Below are positions 36,254-44,290 of a stretch of 45,826 nt of DNA, piece by piece (position 1 is the stretch's first letter; the number at the start of each line of letters is the position of its first letter). Both the position numbers and the translations under genes were made by a program. Under the pieces are notes generated by a model. That model did no database searches, was not told where the DNA came from, and saw nothing but the letters and a program-made list of their open reading frames with translations. This DNA comes from Desulfurellales bacterium (GTDB lineage: Bacteria > Campylobacterota_A > Desulfurellia > Desulfurellales > Hippeaceae): positions 1 through 45,826 of the forward strand of contig JALUBE010000162.1 of NCBI GenBank assembly GCA_027045065.1, given 5' to 3'.

Positions 36254-37136
36254 CCTTTACCTCCGTTTCAATTTTCAATGCGCACCTGAGTTTTGCACTC
36301 CGCGCGTGTTTGTTGGATCTTACCTCATCTTCAGATGGCCTAATGGGTTTCTTGTTGATCAACCTCAAAATACCTTTTTGCTTGTACTCACGGAAAATCT
36401 GTTTAACTACTCGATCCTCCAAAGAGTGAAACGATATAACACAAACAGTCCCACCCACTCTCAAACGTTTAATTGCCGCTTTCAATCCAATTTGTAGACT
36501 CTCAAGCTCGTCATTTACGACAATCCTCAATGCCTGAAACGTCCTTGTTGCCGGATGGATCTTTAATGACACGTTGCGTGGAACAGCCTGCTCAACCAAA
36601 TCGGCCAACTCCTTTGTTGACTTTATGGGCCTCTGTTTTACTATCGCCTTCGCTATACGTTTGGCGAATCGTTCTTCTCCGTAAAGCCTCAATATTTTCT
36701 CAATTTCCTCCATATCCCAATGATTGACAATCCTTTCGGCTGTAAGGGGCTTTGATTGATCCATCCTCATATCAAGGGGTGCGTCGATACTAAAAGAAAA
36801 ACCCCTGTCTGATTTTAACTGATCAAGAGAAACACCGAGATCAAAAATAATTCCATCAACAAAATCGATACCCAACCTATCCAAGTACCCCTCTAAATTG
36901 GCATAGTCATCATTGATCAAAATCAGCCTACCACCGTACTGTTCCTTTAACTTTTCACTGTTTTTAATCGCTTCTTTATCTTTATCAAAAGCAATAACAA
37001 CGCCAGTCGGATGAGACAATTCCAACAATTTTTTTGTATGACCAGACGCACCGAGCGTCATATCCACATATACCCTATCCTTTTCGGGTTGAATTATGGT
37101 CATAAGTTCACGCGTTAAAACACTTTTGTGTTTCAT
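36246..37136 (-). CDS. rsmH: 16S rRNA (cytosine(1402)-N4)-methyltransferase
   Basis: This 296-residue protein is typical RsmH/MraW: start HKSVLTRELM, SAM motif VDMTLGASGHTKKLL near 24-38, GIIFDLGVSLDQLKSD..RGFSF, and LDMRMDQS. The C-terminal half has CVISFHSLEDRVVK. It modifies C1402 in the ribosomal decoding centre. The start follows the mraZ stop directly, and it overlaps ftsL by 8 bp. Confidence 0.96.
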   Translation of the reverse strand: MKHKSVLTRELMTIIQPEKDRVYVDMTLGASGHTKKLLELSHPTGVVIAFDKDKEAIKNSEKLKEQYGGRLILINDDYANLEGYLDRLGIDFVDGIIFDLGVSLDQLKSDRGFSFSIDAPLDMRMDQSKPLTAERIVNHWDMEEIEKILRLYGEERFAKRIAKAIVKQRPIKSTKELADLVEQAVPRNVSLKIHPATRTFQALRIVVNDELESLQIGLKAAIKRLRVGGTVCVISFHSLEDRVVKQIFREYKQKGILRLINKKPIRPSEDEVRSNKHARSAKLRCALKIETEVKDG

Positions 37137-37580
37137 TTAAAAAATACCCAACTTTTCAATCTCCTCAGCCAGTTCCTCTTCAGATTCCCTTAAGGCTTTG
37201 GATTCACTGTCCCATCTCTCTTTAGACCAAATCTCTATGTGATCCAAATTACCTAAAACAACAACATCCTTGTCTATACCTGCATCCTCTCTCAAAACAC
37301 CCGGTATCAGTATCCTTCCCTGCTTATCAATATTCACGTCTTGAGCTGACGAGAAAAACATCCTCTTAAACCTTCTTGCCGCTTTATTGGTTAAAGGTAA
37401 ATTCACTGCCTTTTTTTCAAGCTCCTCCCACACATCATAGGGGTAGGCATAGATACAGTCATCAAAAACTGTAAGGACAAGGGTACTCTGATGTTTATCC
37501 CTTAAAATCTCTTTAAACTTTGGAGGGATTTTTACACGCCCTTTATCGTCGAGGGAGTACTCAAATCTACCCCTAAACAT
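37137..37580 (-). CDS. mraZ: Transcriptional regulator and division/wall cluster repressor MraZ
   Basis: This 147-residue protein has two AbrB-like halves with the MraZ DXXXR pattern: FEYSLDDKGRVKIPPKF near residue 6 and DVNIDKQGRILIPGVL near 82. MraZ is a ring-forming DNA-binding protein that represses its own promoter by binding a short row of TGGGN repeats. Such repeats sit directly in front of this start codon. It is the first gene of the shortened dcw operon mraZ-rsmH-ftsL-ftsI. Confidence 0.95.
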   Translation of the reverse strand: MFRGRFEYSLDDKGRVKIPPKFKEILRDKHQSTLVLTVFDDCIYAYPYDVWEELEKKAVNLPLTNKAARRFKRMFFSSAQDVNIDKQGRILIPGVLREDAGIDKDVVVLGNLDHIEIWSKERWDSESKALRESEEELAEEIEKLGIF

Positions 37581-37608
37581 CCACTTTCACCCACTTTCAC
37601 CCACTTTA
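37581..37608 (-). promoter_or_regulatory. MraZ-type operator: direct repeats of AAAGTGGGTG
   Basis: On the minus strand the sequence AAAGTGGGTG occurs twice in a row, followed by AAAGTGG which runs into the ATG, giving a 10-base period just upstream of mraZ. Known MraZ operators are three or more TGGG-core direct repeats spaced by one helical turn. Here the repeats cover the -10 box (37608-37603), the predicted start of transcription and the ribosome-binding region. Self-repression by MraZ is inferred from the repeats. Confidence 0.8.
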
Positions 37609-37632
37609 CTCAATTTACATATCGGATGTCAA
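37603..37632 (-). promoter_or_regulatory. Promoter of mraZ-rsmH-ftsL-ftsI
   Basis: On the minus strand TTGACA (37632-37627) is 18 bases from TAAAGT (37608-37603). The -35 is a perfect consensus. The predicted transcript would begin near 37596, leaving a leader of only about 15 bases before the ATG, and the -10 box lies within the MraZ repeat row. Confidence 0.68.
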
Positions 37633-37710
37633 GAAAAAAAGTTAAACCTTACTAATGTTATGAGTTTTTATTTAAAAGGATATGGGAAGGGAAGAAATGG
37701 TTTCAGAAGA

Positions 37711-37992
37711 TTATAGTATTTCTATTTCTACCGCTTCTACGCCGGGAAACTTCAAAAATTCCTTTGATAATTCATCTGTAATTTTCTTTTGAACAAACCA
37801 AGCAATTGGCAAGCACCCAACACAACTTGGATTTCTTCTTAAGAAATCACACCTAATCACCAATGTCCCATTATCCTCACAAAAATCAATATTCTTTACA
37901 AGTCCTAACTCAAAAACACTCATACCGCTTTCCGGATCTCTAACACCTTTTAGAATCTCTACAATCTCTTCTTTTGTTGGCAAATCACCCAA
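37711..37992 (-). CDS. MIP18/DUF59 family protein (Fe-S cluster assembly type)
   Basis: This 93-residue protein has the DUF59 pattern: DPESGMSVFELGLVKNI near 18-34 and a conserved Cys in a SCVGCLP stretch near 57. Relatives (SufT, PaaD, MIP18) help mature Fe-S proteins or act in metal-centre assembly. The start is TTG at 37992, with GAGGT six bases upstream. Two cysteines three residues apart could bind a metal. It lies 4 bases after the CDF exporter stop and not in a suf or isc operon, so its client is unknown. Confidence 0.82.
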   Translation of the reverse strand: MGDLPTKEEIVEILKGVRDPESGMSVFELGLVKNIDFCEDNGTLVIRCDFLRRNPSCVGCLPIAWFVQKKITDELSKEFLKFPGVEAVEIEIL

Positions 37993-37996
37993 TATT

Positions 37997-38878
37997 CTAC
38001 CTCTCTAATTGACTATTTCCCGATACTATAAGTTCTTTGTTATCACAAAAATCAACTTCAAACTGCACTGTTAAATGCGTTATACCAAATTTCTTCAATA
38101 TTTCTAACATTTTATCTTTTATGCTCCTTGTTTTACTTACTTCAAGATCATCGATTTCAGCGTGCATTTCTGCTAAGTAAACCCCATCTTTCAGTGCCCA
38201 TACATGTAAATGGTGAATATTTTTAATATCGGGCAATCGTTCTAAAGTTTCCTTGATTTTTTCAACATCTATCCCTTCTGGAGAGCCTTCTAATAGAATG
38301 CGAGTAGAATCTTCGAGCACTTCTACACCTTCATGAGCTATATACAACGATATTAGAATAGTCAAAATTGGATCAACCACATAGATTCCTGTATGTTTAA
38401 TTACCAATGCAGCGATAATAAGCAAAAGTGAGGCAAGGGAATCGGCAAACATATGAAGATACACAGACTTTGCGTTCAAACTCTCTTTAGACGGTTTCTT
38501 AAGCAAAAGAACACTAATTGTGTTACCAAAAAACGCAACAGCAGCACTTATAAGCATTATGTTTGTAAGCAAGGGTTCAGGATGTATTATTCGCTTTATT
38601 GCTTCTGCTATCATAAACAGGCTGACAACAATAAGAAAAAGGGCGTTTACAAAGGAGGCTAAAATCTCTGCCCTTTTCAGTCCGAATGTATATTTTTTAG
38701 TGTTTTCTTTCTCTGATAAATGCACAGCTATATACCCAATCAAGGCTGATAGTGCATCTGTAAGGTTATGTATAGAGTCAGAAATCAACGAGAGGCTAAA
38801 GGAGAGTAACCCTCCAATAACCTCTGTCAGAGTTATCACTAAGTTTATAACAAAAGTTATCATAAACTTATTTTTCAT
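37997..38878 (-). CDS. Cation diffusion facilitator (CDF/CzcD-type) metal exporter
   Basis: This 293-residue membrane protein has six predicted helices and the two CDF metal-site motifs DSIHNLTD (about 33-40) and HMFAD (about 141-145), which give the HD-HD tetrahedral site of zinc-type exporters. The C-terminal cytoplasmic domain has IHHLHVWALKDG. It exports Zn2+ or a related divalent metal in exchange for protons. The ATG is preceded by GAAGGAGTG. It follows the aldehyde dehydrogenase by 31 bases and precedes the DUF59 gene by 4, so the three are probably one unit. Confidence 0.9.
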   Translation of the reverse strand: MKNKFMITFVINLVITLTEVIGGLLSFSLSLISDSIHNLTDALSALIGYIAVHLSEKENTKKYTFGLKRAEILASFVNALFLIVVSLFMIAEAIKRIIHPEPLLTNIMLISAAVAFFGNTISVLLLKKPSKESLNAKSVYLHMFADSLASLLLIIAALVIKHTGIYVVDPILTILISLYIAHEGVEVLEDSTRILLEGSPEGIDVEKIKETLERLPDIKNIHHLHVWALKDGVYLAEMHAEIDDLEVSKTRSIKDKMLEILKKFGITHLTVQFEVDFCDNKELIVSGNSQLER

Positions 38879-38909
38879 TGTGCACTCCTTCTCGGTTTTT
38901 GAATTTCTT

Positions 38910-40334
38910 TTAATTCAAATTTATCATCACCATCTTGATATTCGTCATCTCCTCTATTGCAAACCTCACACCCTCTCTTCCTATGCCACTCATCTTATTG
39001 CCACCGTAAGGCATATGATCGACCCTGAATATAGAGGTATCGTTTATCATCACACCACCAACATCGAGGTTATCTATAGCGTAATGAATCTTCCTTATGT
39101 CATTTGTGTAAATGCCTGCCTGCAGACCGTAGTCTGAGTCATTGACATGCTGTATTGCCTCTTCAAGTGTGTTGTATTCAACAATGGATACAATGGGTGC
39201 AAAGACCTCCATGCACATAACACGCATGTCTTTCGTTGTATTCCTCAAAACAGTGGGTTTCAATACCCTACCTTCCCTCGTTCCGCCTGTAACAAGCTGA
39301 GCACCCTGATTTATAGCCTCTTTAATCCACTCTTCAGCCCTCTTCGCCTCATTCTCATCTATCATAGGACCCAAATCCGTATCCCTCTCAACGGGATTTC
39401 CTACTTTTAAATTCTCTGTGGCTTTGGCAAACTTCTCTGTGAACTCATCTGCAATGTCCTTGTGTACATAAATCCTTTGGAGTGATATGCACACCTGACC
39501 TGAGTTTGCAAAGGCACTGTCCACACACCTTGGTATAGCCTTATCCATATCAGCATCCTTCTCAATTATTGTCGCAGAGTTGTTTCCAAGCTCGAGTGTA
39601 ACTCTTTTGATACCTGCAAGCCGTGTTATTCTATCACCTACTTTGGCAGAGCCTGTGAATGTGATCTTTCTTACTCTGTAGTCTTTAACAATTACCTCTC
39701 CAATCTCTCCTCCAGGGCCAATTACAACGTTGAAGGCGCCTTTGGGTAGTCCTGCTTCCTCCAAGATTTCAGCCAAAATCAATGCCGTTATGGGCGTTGT
39801 TGATGCTGGCTTCAACACAACCGTATTACCACTTGCAATGGCAGGTGCAACCTTATGGGCTACCAAATTCAATGGAAAGTTAAACGGCGTTATGCCCCCT
39901 ATTACACCCATTGGCACCCTGATGTAATATCCAACCCTACCAACACCACCCATGCTTGCATCCATTGGAACGGTTTCACCGTGTATACGCTTTGCCTCCT
40001 CTGATGCAAATTTGAACGTCTCGTATCCCCTATTTACCTCACCAATGGAATACTTCCATGCCTTTCCCGCTTCTCTGCAGATCATTGTTGCTATCTCTTC
40101 CGATCTCTCTTTGATCAGATTTGCAGCCTTTTCTAAGATTTCAGATCTCTTGTATGCTGGCATACTCTTCATTTCTTCAAAAGCTTCCTGCGCCGCAGCG
40201 ATGGCTTTATCCACATCCTTTTCACTTGCCCTTGGAACAACACCTATGGTCTCACCTGTGTACTTATCGATAACATTGATAGTCTGACCCGTTTCTACCC
40301 ATTCTCCACCAATATAGGTCTTGTAGTGTTTCAT
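38910..40334 (-). CDS. NAD(P)-dependent aldehyde dehydrogenase (GapN/lactaldehyde dehydrogenase-like)
   Basis: This 474-residue enzyme is a full-length ALDH. It has the cofactor stretch TPFNFPLNL near 147, FTGSAKVGDRI near 224, the catalytic Glu in VTLELGNNSA near 246 and the nucleophile Cys in SGQVCISLQRIYVH near 283. The closest pattern is the group of non-phosphorylating glyceraldehyde-3-phosphate, lactaldehyde and succinate-semialdehyde dehydrogenases, but the aldehyde cannot be fixed. GGAGG precedes the ATG and a TTGACA promoter lies upstream. Confidence 0.87.
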   Translation of the reverse strand: MKHYKTYIGGEWVETGQTINVIDKYTGETIGVVPRASEKDVDKAIAAAQEAFEEMKSMPAYKRSEILEKAANLIKERSEEIATMICREAGKAWKYSIGEVNRGYETFKFASEEAKRIHGETVPMDASMGGVGRVGYYIRVPMGVIGGITPFNFPLNLVAHKVAPAIASGNTVVLKPASTTPITALILAEILEEAGLPKGAFNVVIGPGGEIGEVIVKDYRVRKITFTGSAKVGDRITRLAGIKRVTLELGNNSATIIEKDADMDKAIPRCVDSAFANSGQVCISLQRIYVHKDIADEFTEKFAKATENLKVGNPVERDTDLGPMIDENEAKRAEEWIKEAINQGAQLVTGGTREGRVLKPTVLRNTTKDMRVMCMEVFAPIVSIVEYNTLEEAIQHVNDSDYGLQAGIYTNDIRKIHYAIDNLDVGGVMINDTSIFRVDHMPYGGNKMSGIGREGVRFAIEEMTNIKMVMINLN

Positions 40335-40362
40335 GGTGGCACCTCCTTTGTTTTTCTTAAAA

Positions 40363-40390
40363 ATGTTATTCCTATTTTTCTTTATGTCAA
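40363..40390 (-). promoter_or_regulatory. Promoter of the aldehyde dehydrogenase operon
   Basis: On the minus strand TTGACA (40390-40385) is 16 bases from TAACAT (40368-40363), about 29 bases before the start codon. It is back to back with the plus-strand promoter of the methyltransferase gene; the two -35 boxes are 11 bases apart. Confidence 0.6.
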
Positions 40391-40394
40391 AAAA

Positions 40395-40407
40395 TTTCAG
40401 CTTGAAA
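40395..40407. promoter_or_regulatory. Short inverted repeat between divergent promoters
   Basis: TTTCA-GCT-TGAAA lies between the two back-to-back -35 boxes of the aldehyde dehydrogenase and the methyltransferase. It overlaps the plus-strand -35 box. A shared operator is possible, but the repeat is only 5 bp per arm in AT-rich DNA. Confidence 0.3.
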
Positions 40408-40430
40408 AAAGTTCATCAAATAAATAAAGT
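40402..40430 (+). promoter_or_regulatory. Promoter of the methyltransferase-dprA-topA operon
   Basis: TTGAAA (40402-40407) is 17 bases from TAAAGT (40425-40430), about 30 bases before the GTG start. The -10 box is the same hexamer as at mraZ. No other promoter is obvious before topA. Confidence 0.6.
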
Positions 40431-40460
40431 AACGTGTGAAGCAAATTTTGGAGTTTAAAA

Positions 40461-41093
40461 GTGGATAGAAAGATCTCAAAGGTGGAAATCGACGGTCTTG
40501 AAGCTCTATTCTACGACGAATTGACGCTCCTTTTGAGTGGCTTCACGTACAACAGGTTCATAAAAGACGCAATAAGCAAGATCAACTTAGGCATATCGGA
40601 CACCGTTCTGGACTTCGGCTGTGGCACGGGTAAAAATTTGTGTATCATGAGAAACTACACCCAAGGGCTAATTGTCGGATTCGATACAAGCAAATACATG
40701 ATAAAACAGGCAAAAAAGCGATGCAAAAACATTAATACACACATATTCTACCACGACATCAGAAAACCCAATCCCTTCATAGATCTGTTTGACGTTGTAT
40801 TCATATCATTTGTTTTGCACGGATTTATCGACAAGGAGAGAGATATGATAATATCAAATGCCTTTAATTCGCTGAACTCCAACGGTCGTTTTTGCATACT
40901 GGATTACAACGAGTTCGACTTAGATAAGAAAAATCCGCTAATTAGAGCTATATTTAAGTATGGTGAATGCCCTCTGGCAAGCGAGTTCATAAAAATAGAT
41001 TTAAAGAATAAACTGAGAAAATTTGGCTTTAGACACTTTGAAGAGCATCTCTACTACTCCAACCTTGTGAGGTTACTCATTGCATACAAATGA
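40461..41093 (+). CDS. Class I SAM-dependent methyltransferase
   Basis: This 210-residue protein has the SAM-binding DFGCGTG at 51-57, followed by GFDTSKYMIKQAKKR and a FDVVFISFVLHGF motif IV region, as in UbiE/MenG-like and small-molecule methyltransferases. The substrate is unknown. The start is GTG with TTGGAG upstream. It is the first gene of a plus-strand operon with dprA and topA, and its last 14 bases overlap dprA. Confidence 0.8.
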   Translation: MDRKISKVEIDGLEALFYDELTLLLSGFTYNRFIKDAISKINLGISDTVLDFGCGTGKNLCIMRNYTQGLIVGFDTSKYMIKQAKKRCKNINTHIFYHDIRKPNPFIDLFDVVFISFVLHGFIDKERDMIISNAFNSLNSNGRFCILDYNEFDLDKKNPLIRAIFKYGECPLASEFIKIDLKNKLRKFGFRHFEEHLYYSNLVRLLIAYK

Positions 41094-42081
41094 ACTTGCC
41101 ATACTACTTTCGGGTTTGTCAATAAAAGACTTAAATGACTTTAAAAGCTTAGAAGAAGCCTACGAACGATACAAGGGCAAAATAAAAAAGAGGAACATTT
41201 CAAAAGAGCTTGACTACATAGAAAAAAACAACATCGAGGTGATAAACTTCTTCGATGACAAGTACCCTGACAGCTTAAGACAAATCCCATACCCTCCTGT
41301 AACGCTTTATGTTAAAGGAAAGATCAAAGAGATGGAGCTACCCATTGCCATTGTCGGCACACGGTATCCCTCTGGATACGGAGAAAAGGTCGTTAAGTAC
41401 TTAACGGAAAACTTAGTGGATGCTGGTTTTTCAATAATCAGCGGCTTGGCTTTGGGAATTGACGCAATGGCACATGCCTGGACATTGAACAAGGGTGGAT
41501 ACACCATCGCCGTTTTGGGCTGTGGAATAGATGTGGTATATCCACAAAAAAACAAAAATCTCTTCAAAAGAATTGAAGAAAATGGTTGCATAATCAGCGA
41601 ATTTCCCATCTCAACACCACCCAATAGATATAACTTCCCAGCAAGAAACAGGATTATTGCGGGGCTGTCAAAAGGCACAATTGTTGTCGAAGCGGATATA
41701 AAAAGTGGATCACTGATCACGGCAAGACTAACTGCCGAACAGGGAAAGCCCGTATTTTCCGTTCCCGGAGAAATATTCTCAAAAAGAAGCAGGGGAACGA
41801 ACAAACTCATAAGTGAGGGGGCTATACCCGTTTTGGATATAAATTCGGTTTTATCGTACTTCTATCTGGAGTTGAAGGCAGATTTAGACAGACTCAAGGA
41901 AGAAAACGCAGAGTTAACAGAAAAGGAGAAGCTTGTTCTGAATTTGCTTGAAGGCGAAATGAACGAAGATGAGCTATCGAGTTCTACTGGGCTAAATATA
42001 GAAGAACTAAGTGAAATACTGTTTGACTTAGAACTCAAAGGCTTAATAAAAAGAACAGTGATCGGTTATCAAAAAATCTAA
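41080..42081 (+). CDS. dprA: DNA processing protein DprA
   Basis: This 333-residue protein has the DprA Rossmann fold: AIVGTRYPSGYG near 90, SGLALGIDAMAHAWTL near 121, VLGCGIDVVYP near 146, FPARNRIIAGLSKG and VEADIKSGSLITARLT. The C-terminal 65 residues form the winged-helix DprA domain. DprA loads RecA on incoming single-stranded DNA in transformation. The start is TTG at 41080 with GAGGT seven bases ahead, inside the end of the methyltransferase gene; no ATG is in frame near it. topA follows after 20 bases, a common pairing. Confidence 0.93.
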   Translation: MHTNELAILLSGLSIKDLNDFKSLEEAYERYKGKIKKRNISKELDYIEKNNIEVINFFDDKYPDSLRQIPYPPVTLYVKGKIKEMELPIAIVGTRYPSGYGEKVVKYLTENLVDAGFSIISGLALGIDAMAHAWTLNKGGYTIAVLGCGIDVVYPQKNKNLFKRIEENGCIISEFPISTPPNRYNFPARNRIIAGLSKGTIVVEADIKSGSLITARLTAEQGKPVFSVPGEIFSKRSRGTNKLISEGAIPVLDINSVLSYFYLELKADLDRLKEENAELTEKEKLVLNLLEGEMNEDELSSSTGLNIEELSEILFDLELKGLIKRTVIGYQKI

Positions 42082-42101
42082 AACCTCAAGGAGAGAAGGG
42101 T

Positions 42102-44270
42102 ATGGATTTGGTCGTTGTGGAATCGCCAGCAAAAGCAAAAACTATAGGCAAATTCTTGGGTAAAAAATACGATGTCGTGGCATCATACGGACACATTAGA
42201 GATCTGCCAAAGAACTCGTTTGGTGTGGATATAGAGAAGGACTTTAAGCCGAAATACGTAGTGCCTAAAGAGAAAAAGTCTGTCGTTGATAACCTAAAAA
42301 AATTGGTTAAACAATCAAACACAGTCTATATAGCAACGGATGAGGATAGAGAAGGCGAAGCCATAGGTTGGCACATAACACAGGCAACAAAGGTAGATCC
42401 AGAAAAGGTAAAACGCATAGCCTTCCATGAAATAACAAAAAAAGCAATCCTTGAAGCCTTAAAATCACCGCGACAGATAAACATGGATATGGTGAACTCT
42501 CAGGAGGCCCGAAGGATACTGGACAGAATTGTGGGATACAAGTTGTCGCCTTTGCTTGCAAAGAAAATCCAAAGGGGACTGTCCGCCGGAAGGGTTCAAT
42601 CCGTCGCATTAAAACTCATAGTGGACAGAGAAGAAGAAATAAAGAACTTTAAACCCCAAGAATACTGGACAATACACCTGTTGTTCGAAGATAAGGTTGA
42701 GGCAACACTGGAAAAAATAGACGGCAGGCAATTGGAGAAATTAGAGATAAATTCAAAGGACAAGGCAAACAAAATCATTGAGGAGATAAAGAAAGAGCAA
42801 TTTACTGTAATATCTATTAAAAAGACCAAAACAAAAAGAAGACCTGAACCACCGTTTATAACAAGCACAATGCAGATGGCAGCTTCAAATCTACTTGGAT
42901 TTTCAGCCCAAAAAACAATGCGTATTGCACAAACGCTTTATGAAGGTGTTGATATAGGAAAAGACAGGGTTGGACTTATCACCTATATGAGAACAGATTC
43001 GTTTAATATTGCTGAAGAGGCCATTCAAAAGGCAAGAAAAACACTAAAGGAGCTTCTGGGCAACGATTACATACCGGAAAAACCGAATATATACAAAACA
43101 AAATCAAAGTTGGCTCAAGAGGCACACGAGGCAATAAGGCCCACAGACCCATCCCTTCTGCCAGAAATGGTAAAACCTTACCTTAACGAAGATGAATTCA
43201 AGCTATACGACTTAATTTGGCGCAGGTTCATGGCTTCACAGATAAAACCTGCCGAGTTTAAAAATGCATCCATAAGTTTCGGATCAAGCAGATTTGAAGC
43301 AAAAGCAAACTTCAAGGAACTGGTTTTTGATGGTTTCTTGAGGATCTGGACATTTACTAACACGCAAGAGAAAAAGGCACCGGATTTCAAGAAAAACCAA
43401 GCTGTAAAGCTCACAGATGTCAATGGAAAGCAACACTTTACAGAACCGCCTCCAAGATACACGGAGGCAAGCCTAATCAAAGAATTAGAGAAACACGGCA
43501 TTGGAAGACCCTCAACGTACGCAACAATAATCGACACACTTCTCAAACGTGGCTATGTGATTCTAAAGGACAAGAAGTTCTATCCACAGGAGATAGGTAT
43601 AGTTACAAGCAAAATGTTGGATAAATTCTTTTCTGATATCATAAACGTTAAATTCACAGCACAAATGGAAGAGGGATTGGATAAGGTCGCAAATAGAAAA
43701 CTGGACAAGGTAGAACTCCTAAAGAGGTTTTACGATAAATTCAAAAAGCTTTTGGACAATGCCTATGAAAACATGGAAAGACTAAAGCCAGAAGATGAAC
43801 CGACGGATGAAAAGTGTCCTATATGTGGTGCACCGCTTGTAATAAGACACGGCAAATACGGAAAGTTCTTGGCGTGCTCCAATTATCCAAAGTGCAAATA
43901 TACAAAACCGTTGGAAGAAGAGATCACAGATATCAAGTGTGACAAATGCGGCGCACCGATGGTTGTCAAATACTCAAAAAAAGGGACAAGATTCTTGGCA
44001 TGCTCCAACTATCCAAAGTGCAAGAATACAAAGCCATATCCAACGGGTTTAAAATGTCCCTTGTGTGGCGGCGAATTGGTTGAGAGAAGCTCAAAAAATG
44101 GCAAATTCTACGGATGCTCAAATTACCCAGACTGCAAGTTTACAATAAGAGGAGAGATAAAAAATCAGGTTTGCCCCATATGTGGTTATACACTTTTTGT
44201 AAAGAAAAAAAACAAATGGTGCTGCGCGAATAGCAAATGTAACTATTGCGAAGGAAATGAAGGGGCTTGA
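42102..44270 (+). CDS. topA: DNA topoisomerase I
   Basis: This 722-residue type IA enzyme has the Toprim domain (VVESPAKAKTIGKFLG at 5-20 and the acidic DEDREGEAIGWH near 80), the active tyrosine Y295 in ITYMRTDS, and GIGRPSTYA near 465. The C-terminus has four C4 zinc ribbons from about residue 572 (CPICG..CSNYPKC, CDKCG..CSNYPKC, CPLCG..CSNYPDC, CPICG...C..C), one more than many bacterial TopA proteins. It relaxes negative supercoils. AAGGAGAG precedes the ATG. The stop codon falls in the loop of the terminator hairpin. Confidence 0.96.
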   Translation: MDLVVVESPAKAKTIGKFLGKKYDVVASYGHIRDLPKNSFGVDIEKDFKPKYVVPKEKKSVVDNLKKLVKQSNTVYIATDEDREGEAIGWHITQATKVDPEKVKRIAFHEITKKAILEALKSPRQINMDMVNSQEARRILDRIVGYKLSPLLAKKIQRGLSAGRVQSVALKLIVDREEEIKNFKPQEYWTIHLLFEDKVEATLEKIDGRQLEKLEINSKDKANKIIEEIKKEQFTVISIKKTKTKRRPEPPFITSTMQMAASNLLGFSAQKTMRIAQTLYEGVDIGKDRVGLITYMRTDSFNIAEEAIQKARKTLKELLGNDYIPEKPNIYKTKSKLAQEAHEAIRPTDPSLLPEMVKPYLNEDEFKLYDLIWRRFMASQIKPAEFKNASISFGSSRFEAKANFKELVFDGFLRIWTFTNTQEKKAPDFKKNQAVKLTDVNGKQHFTEPPPRYTEASLIKELEKHGIGRPSTYATIIDTLLKRGYVILKDKKFYPQEIGIVTSKMLDKFFSDIINVKFTAQMEEGLDKVANRKLDKVELLKRFYDKFKKLLDNAYENMERLKPEDEPTDEKCPICGAPLVIRHGKYGKFLACSNYPKCKYTKPLEEEITDIKCDKCGAPMVVKYSKKGTRFLACSNYPKCKNTKPYPTGLKCPLCGGELVERSSKNGKFYGCSNYPDCKFTIRGEIKNQVCPICGYTLFVKKKNKWCCANSKCNYCEGNEGA

Positions 44271-44290
44271 AAGCCCCTCTTTTGTTTTAA
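44260..44290 (+). terminator. Rho-independent terminator of topA, possibly bidirectional
   Basis: AGGGGC (44261-44266), loop TTGAAA, GCCCCT (44273-44278), then CTTTTGTTTT. The topA TGA (44268-44270) is in the loop. Read on the minus strand the same stem faces the end of atpE, but the tract after it (TTCATTTCC) is poorer in T, so termination there would be weaker. Confidence 0.8.

Noticed and set aside
37641-37710. Possible terminator between the DUF59 gene and the mraZ promoter
   Set aside because: No stem of useful length followed by a T tract can be drawn on the minus strand; the region is AT-rich without clear structure.
38520-39137. 205-codon open frame on the plus strand opposite the CDF exporter and the aldehyde dehydrogenase end
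   Set aside because: It spans two genes with clear motifs on the other strand and shows no recognisable domain or start signal.
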